A DNA stretch of 64,000 nucleotides from Streptomyces barringtoniae (GCF_020819595.1 NZ_JAJHNP010000008.1:186001-250000), one strand, 5' to 3'. Shown: positions 8,508-17,489, counted from the stretch's first letter. Notes: generated by a model not told the origin, from the sequence alone. Made by a program: numbers and translations.

Positions 8508-10019
8508 GTGAACGACCGTCACCCGTCGGGGACCATGACCACCCCGGCCCCGGCTTCCGACGCCTCCGACGCGCACTACGCGCCGTACGGAACGCATGGA
8601 GCCCCCTACGGTGACTTCACCACGTACGGCGGCTACGGCACCACCGGTTTTCCGGAGGGCACCGGCACCTTCTCCGCGGACCCGCTGTTCGGCAGCCTGC
8701 CCGGCGAGCAGAACACCGGCGCGTACGACAGCACGCAGTGGCAGACCGGCCAGACCCTGAACTACGACCCGTACGCGGCCCAGCACCACGCCGCCTACGA
8801 CTCCGGCGTGTACGACTCCACCGCCTGGACCATCCCCGCCCAGGCGACGGGCAACGACATCAGCGGCCAGTGGGACGCGAGCGCCTGGCTGCAGCCCGAC
8901 CAGTCCGGCATCGCCGAACCGACCCAGCAGTGGGCGTGGGGCACCCAGACCTTCGAGTCGGGCACGTTCGACGCCACGCAGTGGAATTCCGCCGGCCAGG
9001 CAGTGCCGGCGGCGGCCGAGCAGGCCGGCGAACCGTTCGGCCAGCAGGCCACCACCGTCTTCGACCAGCTCGGCGACCCGCAGTCGACCGCGGCCTTCCC
9101 GCAGGTGCCGTACCAGCAGGGCCCGTACGAGGACGAGGCGCCGTACGAGGACACCGCGTTCGGCGAACAGCACGCCGGGGACGACGAGTCGGGGGCCACG
9201 GGCGAACCGCCCGCCGGGCCCGGCCTGCTGGACGACCAGGAAGAGAGCGCGCCGACGACCCGCGCCGGCGCGCGCAACGCCGCGCGCTCCCGGCGTCGTA
9301 CCACCCCCAAGCGCTCCGCGCTGCTGACCGTCGCCGTGCCCTCGGCCTGTGTGATGGGCGTAGCCGGCATCGCCGCCGCCTCGGTCGGGGCGCTGACCGA
9401 CGACGGCCAGGACACCTCCGCCTCCGCCCCGGACGCGCACACGGTCAAGGCCTCGGCCGCCAACAGCAAGCTGGACACCCAGCTCAACACCCTGTCCGCC
9501 GGCGCCCACGACTTCGCCGACCGGGCGAGCCGGACGCAGGAGCGGCTCGACCTCAAGAACCAGCAGGAGCTGGAGAAGAAGAAGGCGGCTGCCGCGGCCG
9601 CGCTCAAGGAGCGGCTGCGCCCCAAGTTCGTACTGCCGGTCACACAGCGGGGGCTCAGCGCCTACTTCGGCCAGGCCGGGGTGAACTGGATGTCCGTGCA
9701 CACGGGTATCGACTTCCCCGTCTCGTACGGCACCACGGTGATGGCCGCGACCGACGGCGTCGTCTCCACCAAGTGGAACAGCGCCTACGGCAACATGATG
9801 ATCGTGACGGCGAAGGACGGCACGGAGACCTGGTACTGCCATCTGTCCAGCTACCGCGTCCCCGCCGGGACGTCGGTCAAGGCCGGTGAGCCGATCGCCT
9901 ACTCCGGCAACTCCGGCAACTCCACCGGCCCGCACCTGCACTTCGAGGTACGGCCCGCGGGCGGGGCGGCCATAGACCCGCTGCCGTGGCTGCGCAGCCA
10001 CGGGCTCGACCCGACGTAG
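8508..10019 (+). CDS. M23 family metallopeptidase
   Basis: A 503-residue membrane-anchored peptidoglycan endopeptidase of the LytM/M23 family. The first ~250 residues are low-complexity and Tyr/Gln/Gly-rich with repeated YDSTQW/FDATQW-like units. A basic stretch (RSRRRTTPKRSALL) precedes a TM segment at about 270-290, then a Lys/Ala/Glu coiled coil (about 345-370), then the M23 domain with zinc ligands in VHTGIDF and HLHFEV. The long cytoplasmic N-terminus is unusual for an extracellular hydrolase and may be a docking region. The start is GTG 8508; TTG 8505 is also possible. It converges on pcrA across a strong terminator. Confidence 0.85.
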   Translation: MNDRHPSGTMTTPAPASDASDAHYAPYGTHGAPYGDFTTYGGYGTTGFPEGTGTFSADPLFGSLPGEQNTGAYDSTQWQTGQTLNYDPYAAQHHAAYDSGVYDSTAWTIPAQATGNDISGQWDASAWLQPDQSGIAEPTQQWAWGTQTFESGTFDATQWNSAGQAVPAAAEQAGEPFGQQATTVFDQLGDPQSTAAFPQVPYQQGPYEDEAPYEDTAFGEQHAGDDESGATGEPPAGPGLLDDQEESAPTTRAGARNAARSRRRTTPKRSALLTVAVPSACVMGVAGIAAASVGALTDDGQDTSASAPDAHTVKASAANSKLDTQLNTLSAGAHDFADRASRTQERLDLKNQQELEKKKAAAAAALKERLRPKFVLPVTQRGLSAYFGQAGVNWMSVHTGIDFPVSYGTTVMAATDGVVSTKWNSAYGNMMIVTAKDGTETWYCHLSSYRVPAGTSVKAGEPIAYSGNSGNSTGPHLHFEVRPAGGAAIDPLPWLRSHGLDPT

Positions 10020-10022
10020 AAC

Positions 10023-10042
10023 CCGGGGGCTTTCACCCCCGG
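10023..10042. terminator. Bidirectional terminator between M23 gene and pcrA
   Basis: A perfect 7-bp GC stem (CCGGGGG / CCCCCGG) with a six-base loop, centred in the 27-base gap between the two convergent stop codons. Confidence 0.7.
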
Positions 10043-10046
10043 ACCC

Positions 10047-12563
10047 CTACAGCTTCTCCACCGGCGCGTACCGCAGCAGCAGTCGCTTCGGCTTGGCGTC
10101 GCCGAAGTCGACCGTCGCCTCCGCGTTCCCACCCGTGCCCTTCACCGCGACGACCGTGCCGAGCCCGAACTGGTCGTGGGTGACCCGGTCCCCGACGCTC
10201 AGCGCGACCACCGGCTTCTCCGCGGTGCGCCGCGTGGCGAACCCGGACGCGCCCGACGCCGACGACCGCGAGCGGGTAGAGGACAGCGAGGCCGCGATCC
10301 CCGAGGCAGGCCCGGAGGACACCGGCGCCGTCGCGCCCGTCCGCTTCCAGTCCACATGGGTGCCCGGGATCTCCTCCAGGAAGCGGGAGGGCGGGTTGTA
10401 CGACGGCTGGCCCCAGGCGCTGCGCATCGTGGACCGCGTGAGGTAGAGCCGCTCCCGCGCGCGTGTGATGCCGACGTACGCCAGGCGCCGCTCCTCCTCC
10501 AGTTCCTTGGTCTGGCCGAGGGCGCGCATGTGCGGGAAGACGCCGTCCTCCATGCCGGTCAGGAAGACGACCGGGAACTCCAGGCCCTTGGCGGTGTGCA
10601 GGGTCATCAGGGTGATGACGCCGGAGCCTTCCTCGTCCTCGTCGGGGATCTGGTCGGAGTCGGCGACCAGCGCCACCTGCTCCAGGAAGTCGGCCAGCGT
10701 GGCGCCCGGGGCGGCGGCCCCCGGTGCCACTGCGCCTCCGCCGCGCTCCTGCTCGAACTCCAGGGCCACGGCCGCGAGTTCCTGGAGGTTCTCGATACGG
10801 GTCTCGTCCTGCGGGTCGGTGGAGGCCTGCAACTCGGCCAGGTAGCCGGTGCGTTCGAGCACCGCCTCCAGGACGGTCGCGGCGCCCGCGCCGGACTCGA
10901 CGATCGTACGCAGGTCCTCCATCAGCGTGTTGAACCGCTTGACGGCGTTGGTGGAGCGCGCGGCCATGCCGTACGCCTCGTCCACGCGCTTGAGCGCCTG
11001 CGGGAAGCTGATCCTCTCGCGCTGGGCGAGGGCGTCGATCATCGCCTCGGCGCGCTCGCCGATGCCCCGCTTGGGCACGTTGAGGATGCGGCGCAGCGGC
11101 ACCGAGTCCTCGGGGTTGGCGAGGACGCGCAGGTAGGCCAGGACGTCCCGGACCTCCTTGCGCTCGTAGAAGCGGACACCGCCGACGACCTTGTAGGGCA
11201 GGCCGACGCGGATGAAGACCTCTTCGAAGACACGGGACTGGGCGTTGGTGCGGTAGAAGACGGCGACGTCGCCGGCCTTGGCATCGCCGGCGTCCACCAG
11301 GCGGTCTATCTCGTCGGCGACGAACTGGGCCTCGTCGTGCTCGGTGTCGGCGACGTAACCGGTGATCCGCGCGCCGGCGCCCGCGTTGGTCCACAGGTTC
11401 TTCGGGCGGCGGGACTCGTTGCGCTCGATGACCGCGTTGGCGGCGGACAGGATGGTCTGCGTGGAGCGGTAGTTCTGCTCCAGCAGGATCGTCGTCGCGT
11501 TCGGGTAGTCCTCCTCGAACTGCAGGATGTTGCGGATCGTCGCGCCCCGGAAGGCGTAGATCGACTGGTCCGCGTCACCGACGACGCACAGTTCGGCGGG
11601 CGGGAGGTCGTGCTCGCCGGGCGGGGTGCCGACCTCCTCGGCGGAGCGCTCCCCCGTGCCGACGAGTTCCCTTACCAGCGCGTACTGGGCGTGGTTGGTG
11701 TCCTGGTACTCGTCGACCAGGACGTGCCGGAAGCGGCGGCGGTAGTGCTCGGCGACGTCCGGGAAGGCGCGCAGCAGGTTGACCGTCGTCATGATCAGGT
11801 CGTCGAAGTCGAGCGCGTTGGCCTCGCGCAGGCGCGACTGGTAGAGCGCGTAGGCCTGGGCGAGGGTCTTCTCGAAGCCGTCGGTGGCCTGGGCGGCGAA
11901 GTCCTCCTCGTCGATCAGCTCGTTCTTCAGGTTGCTGATCTTGGCGCTGAACGACTTCGGCGGGAAGCGCTTGGGGTCGAGGTCCAGGTCGCGGCAGACC
12001 AGGGCCATCAGGCGTTTGCTGTCGGCGGCGTCGTAGATCGAGAACGACGACGTGAAGCCGAGCTTCTTCGACTCGCGGCGCAGGATGCGCACGCACGCGC
12101 TGTGGAAGGTCATGACCCACATCGCGTTCGCACGCGGGCCGACGAGATGCTCGACGCGCTCCTTCATCTCGCCCGCGGCCTTGTTGGTGAAGGTGATCGC
12201 GAGGATCTGGCCCGGGTGCACATGCCGCTCGGCGAGCAGATGGGCGATGCGGTGGGTGAGCACACGCGTCTTGCCCGAGCCGGCGCCGGCGACGATGAGC
12301 AGCGGGGAGCCGGCGTGCACGACCGCGGCGCGCTGGTTGTCGTTCAGCCCCTGCAACAGCGCCGCCGAGTCGATCGCGGGGCGCGGGGCGCCGTCGCGGT
12401 AGTACGCGTCCCGGTCCGGCGGCACGTCGAACTTCCCGCCGAACAGATCGTCCGGAAGCTGCTCCGGAGCGTGATCGTCCTCGGGCGGGGGCGGGGGCTC
12501 CTCCTCGTGCCCGCGAGGGGTCCGGAGGTCCGCCAGGAAGCTGTCGTCAAAGAGGCTGCTCAT
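10047..12563 (-). CDS. pcrA: UvrD/PcrA-type DNA helicase
   Basis: An 838-residue superfamily 1A 3'-5' helicase with all signature motifs. These are Q/Walker A AGAGSGKTRVL (about 90-100), Ia ITFTNKAAGEM, II VDEYQDTNHAQY, III GDADQSIYAFRGA, IV EQNYRST, V MTLHTAKGLEFPVVF and VI AYVGITRARERLYLTR. The last ~55 residues (VGDRVTHDQFGLGTVVAV) are the Tudor-like C-terminal domain that contacts RNA polymerase. It acts in nucleotide excision repair, replication restart and removal of stalled polymerase. The acidic, Pro-rich N-terminal 60 residues are typical of actinobacterial members. It has its own RecA-NDp-like promoter 10-32 bases upstream. Confidence 0.97.
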   Translation of the reverse strand: MSSLFDDSFLADLRTPRGHEEEPPPPPEDDHAPEQLPDDLFGGKFDVPPDRDAYYRDGAPRPAIDSAALLQGLNDNQRAAVVHAGSPLLIVAGAGSGKTRVLTHRIAHLLAERHVHPGQILAITFTNKAAGEMKERVEHLVGPRANAMWVMTFHSACVRILRRESKKLGFTSSFSIYDAADSKRLMALVCRDLDLDPKRFPPKSFSAKISNLKNELIDEEDFAAQATDGFEKTLAQAYALYQSRLREANALDFDDLIMTTVNLLRAFPDVAEHYRRRFRHVLVDEYQDTNHAQYALVRELVGTGERSAEEVGTPPGEHDLPPAELCVVGDADQSIYAFRGATIRNILQFEEDYPNATTILLEQNYRSTQTILSAANAVIERNESRRPKNLWTNAGAGARITGYVADTEHDEAQFVADEIDRLVDAGDAKAGDVAVFYRTNAQSRVFEEVFIRVGLPYKVVGGVRFYERKEVRDVLAYLRVLANPEDSVPLRRILNVPKRGIGERAEAMIDALAQRERISFPQALKRVDEAYGMAARSTNAVKRFNTLMEDLRTIVESGAGAATVLEAVLERTGYLAELQASTDPQDETRIENLQELAAVALEFEQERGGGAVAPGAAAPGATLADFLEQVALVADSDQIPDEDEEGSGVITLMTLHTAKGLEFPVVFLTGMEDGVFPHMRALGQTKELEEERRLAYVGITRARERLYLTRSTMRSAWGQPSYNPPSRFLEEIPGTHVDWKRTGATAPVSSGPASGIAASLSSTRSRSSASGASGFATRRTAEKPVVALSVGDRVTHDQFGLGTVVAVKGTGGNAEATVDFGDAKPKRLLLRYAPVEKL

Positions 12564-12572
12564 CGCTCTCCG

Positions 12573-12595
12573 AGTCTAGGGCGCCCCACGGACAA
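12573..12595 (-). promoter_or_regulatory. RecA-NDp-like promoter of pcrA
   Basis: On the - strand TTGTCCGTGGG (12595-12585), six bases and TAGACT (12578-12573) fit the TTGTCRGTG-N8-TAnnnT damage promoter with one mismatch (C for purine). The -10 ends nine bases before the pcrA ATG, so the mRNA has almost no leader beyond a GGAGAG. Damage induction via PafBC is inferred. Confidence 0.65.
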
Positions 12596-12752
12596 CCGGT
12601 CGCCGTCCCCGGAACATGGCCGGTTCCGGAAGGGGGTTGATCTTGGCCGCCGAATGACCCGCCGCCTGCTCACACAACGGAACCGTCCGATGACACAGGA
12701 GCGAAACCCGCCTCAGGTCACGAAAATGTATCGGACATATCACGCACCAACC

Positions 12753-12782
12753 TTCACAGGAGTCACACGAGTTGGCTAGCGT
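12753..12782 (+). promoter_or_regulatory. Candidate promoter of the riboswitch-NlpC/P60 transcript
   Basis: TTCACA (12753-12758), an 18-base spacer containing GTCACAC, and TAGCGT (12777-12782) lie immediately upstream of the riboswitch. The second NlpC/P60 gene has a similar arrangement (16213-16242). Transcription would start near 12790. Confidence 0.4.
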
Positions 12783-12819
12783 GCGTCCGGGCCGTACGAC
12801 CCCTACCGGCGAACCTCGC

Positions 12820-12985
12820 CGGGCCGCGCGGCCTCCGCCGAGTCCGGCGCGCCCCTCAGGGCGTCCGGAGCCGGGGACCCACCGACCTTTGGGGTGAATC
12901 GGCCGGCTCCCACCCGGGACGCCGCCGTAGGGCAACCCTTCCGAACCACCGCCCGAACCCGACAGCTAACCCGGTAGGCGGCCCA
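12820..12985 (+). ncRNA. ydaO-yuaA cyclic di-AMP riboswitch
   Basis: The 5' leader of the NlpC/P60 gene holds conserved blocks of the ydaO (RF00379) riboswitch: GAGCCGGGGACCCACCGAC, GGGGTGAATCGGC, GTAGGGCAACCC, and near the 3' end ACCCGACAGCTAACCCGGTA followed by GGCGGCC. This class binds cyclic di-AMP and in Streptomyces typically turns off cell-wall hydrolase genes. The boundaries are approximate. The SD GGAAGGAG of the downstream gene begins only a few bases after the aptamer. Confidence 0.8.
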
Positions 12986-13004
12986 TTGGAAGGAGTCGCC
13001 TCCC

Positions 13005-14198
13005 TTGGCGTCGCACCGCAAGACGCGCCCCGGCGGAACCATCGGATCGGGCCTTCGCACCCCCGCCCTCGCCACCGCCGCCCTCACCTCCATGGCCGTG
13101 CTCTCACAGACCGCAGAGGCCGCCCCCCGGACCGATCACGCCAAGCCGAGCCTGGAGGAGGTAGAGAAGAAGGTCGACGACCTCTACCGCCAGGCGGAGT
13201 CGGCGACCGAGAAGTACGACGCGGCCAAGGAGCGGTCCGGCAGACAGCGGGGCCGCGTCGACGCCCTGCGCGACGACGTCGCCCGGCGCACCGCACGTCT
13301 CAACAAGGCCCGCGAGGAGCTGGGCTCCTTCGCCGCGGCCCAGTACCGCACCGGTGCCGCCGCTCCCGACACGGCCACCTTCCTGCTGGCCAACGACCCG
13401 CAGGACTACTTCGACCGGACCCAGCTGATGAACCGGCTGACCTCACGGGAGAAGCGCGCGGTCGACGACTACATCGGCGAGCAGGCCGCGACCATGAAGA
13501 AGCGGCGGGAGGCAGCGGAGAGCCTGCAGACGCTGACCGACTCACAGCACGACCTGCAGACCGCCAAGACCACCGTCCAGAGGAAACTGGCCTCGGCGCG
13601 CGAGCTGCTCTCGCAGCTGACGGTCCAGGAGAAGGCGCGGCTGGCCGCCATCGAGCGGCAGAAGCAGCAGGAGGCGGCGCGCAAGGCGGCCGAGCTGGCG
13701 AAGCAGCAGGCGGCTGCGCAACAGGCTGCCTCATCGTCTTCATCGTCGTCCTCCTCGTCGTCATCGCCCACGGGGTCCGGCTCCGGATCCGGTTCGACGG
13801 GCTCCGGCTCGACCGGGTCCACGACGACGAGCTCGTACGACACGAAGGCCGAGAAGGCGCTGGCCTTCGCCCGCGCGCAGATCGGCAAGCCGTATGTGTG
13901 GGGCGCCACCGGGCCGGACTCCTATGACTGCTCGGGCCTCACCCAGGCCGCGTGGAGGGCCGCCGGCGTCACGCTCCCGCGCACCACGTACGACCAGGTC
14001 AATGTGGGCACCACGGTCTCGCTCGCCGACGCGCGGCCGGGGGACCTGATCTTCTTCTACGACGACATCAGCCACGTCGGCGTCTACATAGGCAACGGCA
14101 TGATGATCCATGCCCCGAAGCCGGGCGCGTACGTCCGTGAGGAGTCGATCTACTACGGCGGTGAGTCGATCATCCACAGCGTGGTCCGACCGGGCTGA
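13005..14198 (+). CDS. Secreted NlpC/P60 peptidoglycan hydrolase
   Basis: A 397-residue secreted D,L-endopeptidase. A TTG start with AGGAG nine bases upstream opens a Sec signal peptide (cleavage after about AEAA, residue 40). A long coiled coil of about 200 residues (RQAESATEKYDAAKE to EKARLAAIERQKQQ), a Ser-rich run of about 14 residues and a GSGSTGSG linker follow. The C-terminal NlpC/P60 domain has the catalytic Cys in DSYDCSGLTQ, His in DDISHVGVYIG and the third polar residue as His in MIHAPK. The coiled coil may recruit regulators or keep the enzyme inactive, as in RipA-type enzymes. A c-di-AMP riboswitch controls it; it is paralogous to the protein at 16408. Confidence 0.9.
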   Translation: MASHRKTRPGGTIGSGLRTPALATAALTSMAVLSQTAEAAPRTDHAKPSLEEVEKKVDDLYRQAESATEKYDAAKERSGRQRGRVDALRDDVARRTARLNKAREELGSFAAAQYRTGAAAPDTATFLLANDPQDYFDRTQLMNRLTSREKRAVDDYIGEQAATMKKRREAAESLQTLTDSQHDLQTAKTTVQRKLASARELLSQLTVQEKARLAAIERQKQQEAARKAAELAKQQAAAQQAASSSSSSSSSSSSPTGSGSGSGSTGSGSTGSTTTSSYDTKAEKALAFARAQIGKPYVWGATGPDSYDCSGLTQAAWRAAGVTLPRTTYDQVNVGTTVSLADARPGDLIFFYDDISHVGVYIGNGMMIHAPKPGAYVREESIYYGGESIIHSVVRPG

Positions 14199-14656
14199 CA
14201 CCCCCCGGGCGCGGGCGCGCCCCTGCCCTGCCCGCTCCACGCGCGCGTGCCGCCGAATTGCCCGTGCACGCGCGCGTACGGGGTCACGGGCTCCGAGCCC
14301 GGGGTCGCTGAATCACCTTGTCCACGGGCGGCCTGCGGCACCCTGAGCCTCCCCGCACGGATCGCCGACTCACGGGCTCACGGGCTCACGGGCTTCACGC
14401 ACGGCATACCGGCGCCCTCGGCCTCGCCGTACGGGACGCCGACGCACAGGCTCACGCACGGCGTACCAGCGCCCTCGGCCTCCCGCACGAGCCGCTGGCT
14501 CCCACGCCCACGCACCGCCTCCCCTGCCCCCACACACACGTCCGGCCCGTCCCCACGCACACATCCGGCCCGCCTCCACGCGCGTACCGGCGTTTTTGTT
14601 CTCCACGCGCGCGTGCCCTCCGGGCAGGGGCGCCGCGGCTCCCTAGCATCGGGCCC
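14199..14656. repeat. 458-base gene-free spacer with nested direct repeats
   Basis: No supported gene. A 31-base repeat occurs twice with a 57-base period (14395-14425 and 14452-14482, 29 of 31 identical, core GCGCCCTCGGCCTC). Before it are three copies of CACGGGCT (14370-14393), and after it two copies of a CACRTCCGGCCCGYCYCCACGC block (about 14537-14583). Runs of CGCGCG are frequent. The right end contains TAGCAT (14644-14649), the likely -10 of the next gene. Confidence 0.55.
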
Positions 14657-15622
14657 ATGCCCGGCATCTCAGGTCTGCGCGCGTGGTGGGCGGAGCGGTC
14701 CCCCGCGGCCGGGGCCGCCGTGATGGCGACCGGTGTGGTGTCGGTGGGGCTGCACATGACCGGAGCCGAGTCGGTCTCGCGGGTGGCGCTGGCGATGGCG
14801 TGCGTCTCCTGGATCGCGCTGGCCGCAGAATTCGTCCTGCGGCTCGTCGGCGAGCGGGAGCGCTGGGTGACCGAGGCGGAAAGCCCGGGCGCGCTGACCT
14901 CCGTCGCCGCGACCGCGGTGCTCGGCAACCGGATCTCGGCGCTGGGCCGGCAGACCCTGGCCGAGGCGCTGCTCGCGCTGGCCGCGCTGCTGTGGCCGGT
15001 GCTGCTGGTCCTGGTCGTACGGCGCTGGAGGCCGCGCATGCCGGGGGCGGTGTTCCTGTGCTGTGTGGCCACAGAGAGCCTCGCCGTACTGGGCGCCACG
15101 CTCGCCGCGGCCGAGCGCATGGCGTGGCTCGCGCACACGGCGCTGGTGCTGTTCTGGCTGGGCCTGGTGCTCTACGGCCTGGCGCTGGTCCGCTTCGACA
15201 TGCGGCAGGTGCTGGAGGGGGCGGGCGACCACTGGATCGCGGGTGGTGCGCTCGCGATCTCGGCGCTGGCCGGGGCGGACCTGCTCATCGCCGGGGACAG
15301 GGGCATGTACCTGTGGAACGACGACGACCGTGATGTGCTGCGCACTGTGACGGTGGCGCTGCTCGTGCTGGATCTGGTCTGGTACGCGGTACTGCTGGCC
15401 GCCGAGGCGGCGCGGCCCCGGCCCGGCTACCACGTGCTGCGGTGGGCGACGGTGTTCCCGATGGGGATGACGGCGGTGGCGGCGCTGTCCGTCGGCACCG
15501 CACTCGGCGTCCCGTGGCTCGACCGGCCGGGACGGGTGCTGCTGTGGGCGGCGGTGGCGCTGTGGCTGGTGGTCGCCGCCGGTGCGGTGCGCGCGGCCCG
15601 CGCCGGCGGCAGGGACGGATGA
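14657..15622 (+). CDS. Tellurite-resistance/C4-dicarboxylate transporter-like membrane protein
   Basis: A 321-residue protein with about ten hydrophobic segments spread over its length, a pattern and size typical of the TDT family (TehA, Mae1, SLAC1). The first segment (AAVMATGVVSVGLHM) resembles the family's N-terminal helix. Substrate cannot be inferred; family members move C4-dicarboxylates, sulfite or anions. ATG 14657 follows TAGCAT by seven bases, so the mRNA is probably leaderless. It converges on a small membrane protein gene three bases away. Confidence 0.65.
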   Translation: MPGISGLRAWWAERSPAAGAAVMATGVVSVGLHMTGAESVSRVALAMACVSWIALAAEFVLRLVGERERWVTEAESPGALTSVAATAVLGNRISALGRQTLAEALLALAALLWPVLLVLVVRRWRPRMPGAVFLCCVATESLAVLGATLAAAERMAWLAHTALVLFWLGLVLYGLALVRFDMRQVLEGAGDHWIAGGALAISALAGADLLIAGDRGMYLWNDDDRDVLRTVTVALLVLDLVWYAVLLAAEAARPRPGYHVLRWATVFPMGMTAVAALSVGTALGVPWLDRPGRVLLWAAVALWLVVAAGAVRAARAGGRDG

Positions 15623-15625
15623 CCG

Positions 15626-15979
15626 TCAGGTCCACAGGACGGCGATGAAGATGTTCGTCATGGTCAGCGCGCCGACCACGCCGAACAGGCTCTTGTCGAT
15701 CTTCTCCTCGTCACGCTTGACGTAGACCAGCCCGAGGATCACGATCAGCAGCGCCAGCTTGACGCCGATCTTGATGGTGTTGACGTGGTGGTGGTCGGCC
15801 TGGTTGAAGCCGACCAGGGCCACGCCGGTGACCAGCATCGTCAGCGCGCCGTGCAGCATCCCGGGCACGAACCGGGCCGTGCCCTGGCCCATCGCCTTCA
15901 TCTGGGTGAGGAAACCGCCGAGCAGCGCGGCGATGCCGATGATGTGCAGGCCGACGAAGAGATGGATGAGTACGTCCAT
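15626..15979 (-). CDS. Small integral membrane protein
   Basis: A 117-residue protein with four hydrophobic helices (LIHLFVGLHIIGIAALLGGF; MLHGALTMLVTGVALVGF; IGVKLALLIVILGLVYV; LFGVVGALTMTNIFIAVLW). A His cluster, ADHHHVN, lies between helices 2 and 3 and could bind metal or haem. Function unknown. TAGGCT eight bases before the ATG suggests a leaderless transcript. Confidence 0.75.
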   Translation of the reverse strand: MDVLIHLFVGLHIIGIAALLGGFLTQMKAMGQGTARFVPGMLHGALTMLVTGVALVGFNQADHHHVNTIKIGVKLALLIVILGLVYVKRDEEKIDKSLFGVVGALTMTNIFIAVLWT

Positions 15980-16407
15980 GGGGCCGGAGCCTAACCAGGG
16001 CCCCGCAGCCTCCTGCCACCGGCCCCGGTGGCAGCGGTCGGCGAGCACGCTGCAGTTCTTGCATATATGCGCCCCATAGCACCGCAGACCTCCCGTCCGT
16101 CCAGCTTTCCGCGCTTCGGTCACCACGCTGCGTAAAGGCGACGTCCCCGGAGCGACCATGCGGTCACTTACGGTCACATTCCGGTCCGTCGAGGCCAGTT
16201 CCGTACACTGCGTTACCCACTCGTCACACTCGGGCCTAGCGTCCTCCCCCAGGTGACCGGCTCCCCACCGCCGCCCGGGCCAGGGGCGGCCGTCGGCCAC
16301 CACCGCCGAGAAGGGTCCGGCGGTGGCCCGCTTCCCCTGTGCGGGCCGCCGCCGGACGCACGGACCGCGCGGTCGTGCGAGTCGTACGGAAGGACGTGAC
16401 GGTCCAG
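15980..16407. promoter_or_regulatory. 428-base intergenic region with promoter and stem-loop
   Basis: It lies between two divergent genes. TTACCC (16213-16218), an 18-base spacer with GTCACAC and TAGCGT (16237-16242) form a candidate promoter for the NlpC/P60 gene. The leader holds a 9-bp perfect stem (CCACCGCCG at 16300-16308 with CGGCGGTGG at 16318-16326). I looked for a second ydaO riboswitch here and did not find its conserved blocks. The remainder shows nothing recognisable. Confidence 0.4.
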
Positions 16408-17472
16408 GTGGCAGCGCACCGCAAGCCCCGGCAACGTTCGCTGGGCGGCCATACGGGCCGGACGGCCGCCACGATCGCCCTGGCGGGCGCCGCCACCGCG
16501 ACGGGGTTCGACGGAACGGGACACGCCGAGCCACAGCTGACGCCGACCCAGGTGAAGGCCGAGGTGGACAAGCTGTACCAGGAGGCCGAGGCCGCGACCG
16601 AGAAGTACGACGGCGCGAAGGAGATGGCGGACGCGGAGCAGCGGCAGCTGAACGCGCTGCGGGACGAGACCGCCCGTAAGCAGCAGAGGCTCAACACCGC
16701 CCGGAACGCACTGGGTTCGTTCGCGGCGGCGCAGTACCGCGCGGGCGGCTTCGCACCGACCTGGCAGCTGGCCCTGTCCGGTGACCCCGACCGGTACCTG
16801 GACGACGCCGCGTTCGTGGAGCGGGCCGGTGACCGCCAGGCCGACGCCGTGTCCCAGGTGCGCGGACAGCTGCGGGAGATCGAGCAGTTGCGGGGCGCGG
16901 CACGCATCGAGCTGAAGTCGCTGCGGTCCCGGCAGGCCGAGCTGCGACGCCGGAAGAAGACCATCACCGGCAAGCTGGACGAGGCCCGGCGGCTGCTGGC
17001 GCTGCTCCCTCCGCAGCAGCGGACCGAGGTCACCGGTGGCGGCACCGCGCCGGGACGTGCCTCCCGCTCGGCCTCGGACACCCGGGACGCCCTGGAGCAG
17101 GCCGGGTCGGCCACCGCTTCGAACGCGCGCGCCGCGGCGGCCGTCGACTACGCCTACGCCAAGCTCGGCAGCCCCTATGTGTGGGGCGCGGCAGGCCCGA
17201 ACTCCTTCGACTGCTCGGGTCTGGTCCAGGCCGCCTACCGCTCCGCCGGCATCTCCCTGCCCCGCACCACCTACGCCCAGATCAACGCGGGCCGGCGCGT
17301 CTCCCGATCCGAACTCCAGCCCGGTGACCTGGTGTTCTTCTACTCCGGGATCAGCCACGTCGGGATCTACGTGGGCAACGGGCAGATCATCCACGCCCCG
17401 AACCCCTCGGCACCGGTCCGGCTGGCCCCGCTCGACCTGATGCCGTTCGCCGGGGCGACCCGGGTGGCCTAG
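16408..17472 (+). CDS. Secreted NlpC/P60 peptidoglycan hydrolase (paralogue)
   Basis: A 354-residue paralogue of the protein at 13005. It has the same plan: basic N-terminus and weak signal peptide (AATIALAGAATATGF), an extended coiled coil (LYQEAEAATEKYDGAKE onwards), a short linker without the Ser run, and a C-terminal NlpC/P60 domain with Cys in NSFDCSGLVQ, His in SGISHVGIYVG and IIHAPN. I chose GTG 16408 because it gives MAAHRK, aligning with MASHRK of the paralogue; GTG 16396 is an alternative. It acts on peptide cross-links outside the membrane. It converges with the response regulator gene. Confidence 0.87.
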   Translation: MAAHRKPRQRSLGGHTGRTAATIALAGAATATGFDGTGHAEPQLTPTQVKAEVDKLYQEAEAATEKYDGAKEMADAEQRQLNALRDETARKQQRLNTARNALGSFAAAQYRAGGFAPTWQLALSGDPDRYLDDAAFVERAGDRQADAVSQVRGQLREIEQLRGAARIELKSLRSRQAELRRRKKTITGKLDEARRLLALLPPQQRTEVTGGGTAPGRASRSASDTRDALEQAGSATASNARAAAAVDYAYAKLGSPYVWGAAGPNSFDCSGLVQAAYRSAGISLPRTTYAQINAGRRVSRSELQPGDLVFFYSGISHVGIYVGNGQIIHAPNPSAPVRLAPLDLMPFAGATRVA

Positions 17473-17489
17473 GGGCGGGCCCGCAGGGA

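Noticed and set aside
10176..12779. Very long + strand open frame antisense to pcrA
   Set aside because: It is the complement of a canonical helicase with all motifs; long antisense frames are expected at high GC and its translation resembles no known protein.
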